Assembly (NCBI GenBank): GCA_035541995.1
Contig: DATKMG010000835.1
Coordinates: 1 to 8,219, forward strand
Reading direction: 5' to 3'
From: DATKMG01 sp035541995
GTDB lineage: Bacteria > Acidobacteriota > Terriglobia > Versatilivoradales > Versatilivoraceae
Length of the DNA: 8,219 nucleotides
Shown here one piece after another: positions 6,380 to 8,219 of this stretch. Position 1 is the first letter of the stretch; every line of letters begins with the position of its first letter. The position numbers and the translations under genes are program-made. The notes beneath the pieces were generated by a model that was given only the letters and a program-made list of their open reading frames with translations, had not been told where the DNA came from and did no database searches.

Positions 6380-7116
6380 GCGCTTCGTTGCTACTGGATG
6401 TACAGGGCGTCAGCAAATACTTTGGTGGCGTGCGTGCCAATGAGGACGTCTCCTTCCAGGTGAACCAGGGGGAGATTATCAGTATCATCGGGCCGAACGG
6501 GGCAGGCAAGAGCACGCTCTTCAGCTGCATCACCGGGTTCCATCCCGTGGACAAGGGTCGAGTCTTCTTCAAGGGCCGAGACATTACAAATCGTAAACCG
6601 CATGTCATAAGTAAGCTCGGCATCGTGCGCACATTTCAGATCGTGCAGGTCATTAGCGACATGACGGTGCTGGAAAACGTGATGACCGGTGCTTTCTTAC
6701 GATTCACGAGTGTTTCCGAGGTACGCGGAAAGGCCGAGGAAGTGCTCAGGTTCACGGGCCTGATCGAGAAGAGAGATTACAACGCGCTTGAGCTGACCAT
6801 TTCTGACAAAAAGAGGCTGGAATTGTCCATGGCTTTGGCAATGGAACCTGAACTCCTCATGCTGGACGAGTCCATGGCCGGACTCACGCGGGTGGAATTG
6901 CGAGAAATGATCGAGCTGATCCGCAAAGTGCGAGCGAACGGGTTAACTGTAGTCGTGGTAGAGCATGTCATGGAAGCGGTGATGGAACTTTCCGACCGGG
7001 TGATCGTGCTTAATTCGGGCTACAAGATCGCTGAGGGCTCGCCTAAAGAAGTAGTGGCAAACCCCGACGTCATTCGCGCTTACCTGGGAGAGGGGTACAA
7101 TGCTGTCCGTCAATAA
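6376..7116 (+). CDS. livG: Branched-chain-type ABC transporter ATP-binding protein LivG, with a degenerate signature motif
   Basis: 246-residue ATPase subunit. Numbered from the ATG at 6376: Walker A GPNGAGKST at 39-47, Q-loop Gln88 in VRTFQ, Walker B LLMLDE with catalytic Glu165, and H-loop His197 in VVEH. The C-terminal DVIRAYLGEGY is a LivG hallmark. The ABC signature, normally LSGGQ or LSYGQ, is replaced by L-T-I-S-D at 140-144, followed by KKRLELSMALA. Walker B is followed by S-M-A-G-L rather than P-x-x-G-L. I recall a LivG-like subfamily with LT-x-x-(D/G)-(R/K)-K-R-L-E here, so this is probably not a mutation. The start at 6376 is preferred over an in-frame ATG at 6340: it overlaps the livM stop as ATGA, and AGGGAAAGG lies just upstream. 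It energises transport together with LivF on the cytoplasmic face. Confidence 0.92.
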   Translation: MSASLLLDVQGVSKYFGGVRANEDVSFQVNQGEIISIIGPNGAGKSTLFSCITGFHPVDKGRVFFKGRDITNRKPHVISKLGIVRTFQIVQVISDMTVLENVMTGAFLRFTSVSEVRGKAEEVLRFTGLIEKRDYNALELTISDKKRLELSMALAMEPELLMLDESMAGLTRVELREMIELIRKVRANGLTVVVVEHVMEAVMELSDRVIVLNSGYKIAEGSPKEVVANPDVIRAYLGEGYNAVRQ

Positions 7117-7804
7117 CGTATCGGTGGGTTACAAGGGACTTCTGGCACTCCAGGATGTTTCGTTTCAGGTCAACAAGGGCGAGATTGTTTCCTTGATCGG
7201 TTCCAACGGCGCAGGCAAGACAACGCTGCTCAAAACCATTCTGGGACTGCTCAAACCTATTAAAGGCGAGATTCGCCTGAACGACAAGGTAATTTCCGGC
7301 CGGCCGCCCTACGATGTCGTCAAAATGAAGATCTCTCTGGTGCCCGAAGGACGCCGGCTGTTTTCCCGCCTCTCAGTTCAGGACAACCTGGCGATGGGCG
7401 CTTACACAGTGGACTCCGAGGAGCAGATTGCCGAAAGCATGGACACGGTGTTGCGTCTTTTCCCCTGGATCAAGGAGCGCGCGGACCAGCGTGCCGGCAC
7501 GCTCTCCGGAGGCGAACAGCAGCAGGTGGCCATCGCCCGTGGCCTCATGTCCCGGCCTGATTTGCTCATGCTCGACGAACCATCCCTAGGGGTGATGCCG
7601 ATACTTATCACGGAAATCTTCCGTACCATCGAGCGCATCACCAGGGAAGGTGTCACCGTGCTTTTGGTGGAACAGAACGTGTTTGAGGCATTGAAGGTTT
7701 GTCACCGGGCCTATGTCCTGCAGACCGGTCGCATCGTTATGGAAGGTACAGGGAGTGAGTTATCTCAATCCGACCTTGTCCGCAAAGCTTACCTGGGAAT
7801 GTGA
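7100..7804 (+). CDS. livF: Branched-chain-type ABC transporter ATP-binding protein LivF
   Basis: 234-residue ATPase subunit with the normal LivF length. Walker A is GSNGAGKTT at 34-42, the signature LSGGE is at 135-139 (followed by QQQVAIARGLM), and Walker B is LLMLDE at 155-160 with catalytic Glu160. As in LivF proteins generally, the Q-loop region reads VPEGR (81-85) and the switch histidine is replaced by Gln192 in VEQN. The gene starts inside the end of livG, overlapping it by 17 bases in another frame, with GGGAGAGGGG immediately upstream; translation is therefore coupled. It is the last gene of the cassette and ends LGM, as relatives do. No convincing terminator was found in the 69 bases between it and the convergent LarA-like gene. 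Confidence 0.95.
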   Translation: MLSVNNVSVGYKGLLALQDVSFQVNKGEIVSLIGSNGAGKTTLLKTILGLLKPIKGEIRLNDKVISGRPPYDVVKMKISLVPEGRRLFSRLSVQDNLAMGAYTVDSEEQIAESMDTVLRLFPWIKERADQRAGTLSGGEQQQVAIARGLMSRPDLLMLDEPSLGVMPILITEIFRTIERITREGVTVLLVEQNVFEALKVCHRAYVLQTGRIVMEGTGSELSQSDLVRKAYLGM

Positions 7805-7873
7805 TCGCTGGAATCGTTTGCCGGATTATCATACGCCGCGTCATATCTTGACCGTTTAGAATTCTCTTCCGTA

Positions 7874-8219
7874 CTAAGGCGATACCGGCCCTTTTCCGGC
7901 CCCATGGAAAAGAGGTATGACGTACGGACCTTCAGGGATGATAGCCACAGCGCTATCCGCTGAACGTTCGACGCTTTTGCGAATAGCTTGGCGGAAGCGG
8001 TCGAGATCCGTGAAAGTCTCAACACCAGTCAATTCTCGATCTTGCTCCTTAAGAGCCTGCGTGAAAAGACGAATAGTCCCTATCCGCATTGGTTTGAGCT
8101 GCATCTCGGTTTGCCACTCGTCAATAGCTGCGTTTCCTTTTGGTCGCAATTCCTCAAGAAATTTGGTAGGTCCGACAGCAACCAGTCTTCTTTGTGCTTC
8201 CACATAATCGGGGGAACCC
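7874..8219 (-). CDS. LarA-like (DUF2088) hydroxyacid racemase/epimerase family protein, C-terminal part (cut by right edge)
   Basis: Minus-strand frame open from the window edge to a TAG at 7876-7874, giving 114 visible C-terminal residues. A GTG at 8203 is internal, because the frame stays open beyond it (G-S-P-D-Y). Recognisable parts are VEAQRRLVAVGPTKFLEEL, then AIDEWQTEMQLKPM, then LTGVETFTDLDRFRQAI, and near the end AVAIIPEGPYVIPLF. The D/E-W-Q segment and the terminal VxPEGPYVxP strand are typical of the LarA family. LarA itself is the nickel-pincer-cofactor lactate racemase. Homologues racemise or epimerise other alpha-hydroxyacids, including a D-gluconate 2-epimerase. The cofactor lysine and metal-binding histidines would lie outside the window, so activity cannot be judged. 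It converges on livF. Family call good; substrate unknown. Confidence 0.75.
   Translation of the reverse strand, partial: GSPDYVEAQRRLVAVGPTKFLEELRPKGNAAIDEWQTEMQLKPMRIGTIRLFTQALKEQDRELTGVETFTDLDRFRQAIRKSVERSADSAVAIIPEGPYVIPLFHGAGKGPVSP

Noticed and set aside
7885..7899. CCGG-N7-CCGG as a terminator between livF and the LarA-like gene
   Set aside because: Only four base pairs, no following T tract for livF, and it lies inside the coding end of the LarA-like gene.
7917..8207. 96-codon plus-strand frame at the right end
   Set aside because: Antisense to the LarA-like C-terminus, which carries recognisable family motifs.

Overview
The window looks like ordinary chromosome from a Gram-negative bacterium of moderate-to-high G+C. 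The binding protein has a Sec signal peptide with no lipobox, which points to a periplasm. The overall style of the genes (a branched-chain-type ABC cassette beside a sugar-acid dehydratase, plus one GTCATTCCGG-type palindrome) would suit a Desulfobacterota or other proteobacterial genome. That assignment is an impression from sequence style, not a demonstrated result.

Layout from left to right: (1) bases 1-204, minus strand, hold the N-terminal part of a TsaA/TrmO-type tRNA methyltransferase gene that runs off the left edge. (2) Bases 205-638 are a divergent intergenic region with two small hairpins, a sigma70-like promoter for the rightward genes and a perfect 15-bp palindrome lying on the ribosome binding site of the next gene. 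(3) Bases 639-1409 encode a FadR-subfamily (FCD) GntR regulator. (4) Bases 1454-2983 encode a full-length UxaA/GarD-type sugar-acid dehydratase with SAF and catalytic domains. (5) A 230-bp spacer carries a REP-like palindrome. (6) Bases 3214-7804 hold a complete, tightly packed branched-chain-type ABC importer in the order binding protein, LivH, LivM, LivG, LivF, with a strong hairpin between the binding-protein gene and livH. (7) On the minus strand, 7874-8219 is the C-terminal end of a LarA-like (DUF2088, nickel-dependent hydroxyacid racemase/epimerase family) gene, convergent with livF and running off the right edge.

How the genes may work together (inference): a metabolite-responsive GntR/FCD repressor, an altronate/galactarate-type dehydratase and a high-affinity ABC importer on one strand suggest uptake and first-step catabolism of a hydroxy or sugar acid. 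The importer would then probably carry that acid rather than a branched-chain amino acid. The convergent LarA-like gene is from a family that inverts the alpha carbon of hydroxyacids, so it could feed the same pathway, although it is transcribed separately. I found no RNA gene, CRISPR array, insertion sequence or obviously novel system. The more unusual points are the asymmetry of the two ATPase sites in LivG/LivF, a variant cysteine motif in the dehydratase, and the palindrome over the regulator's ribosome binding site.
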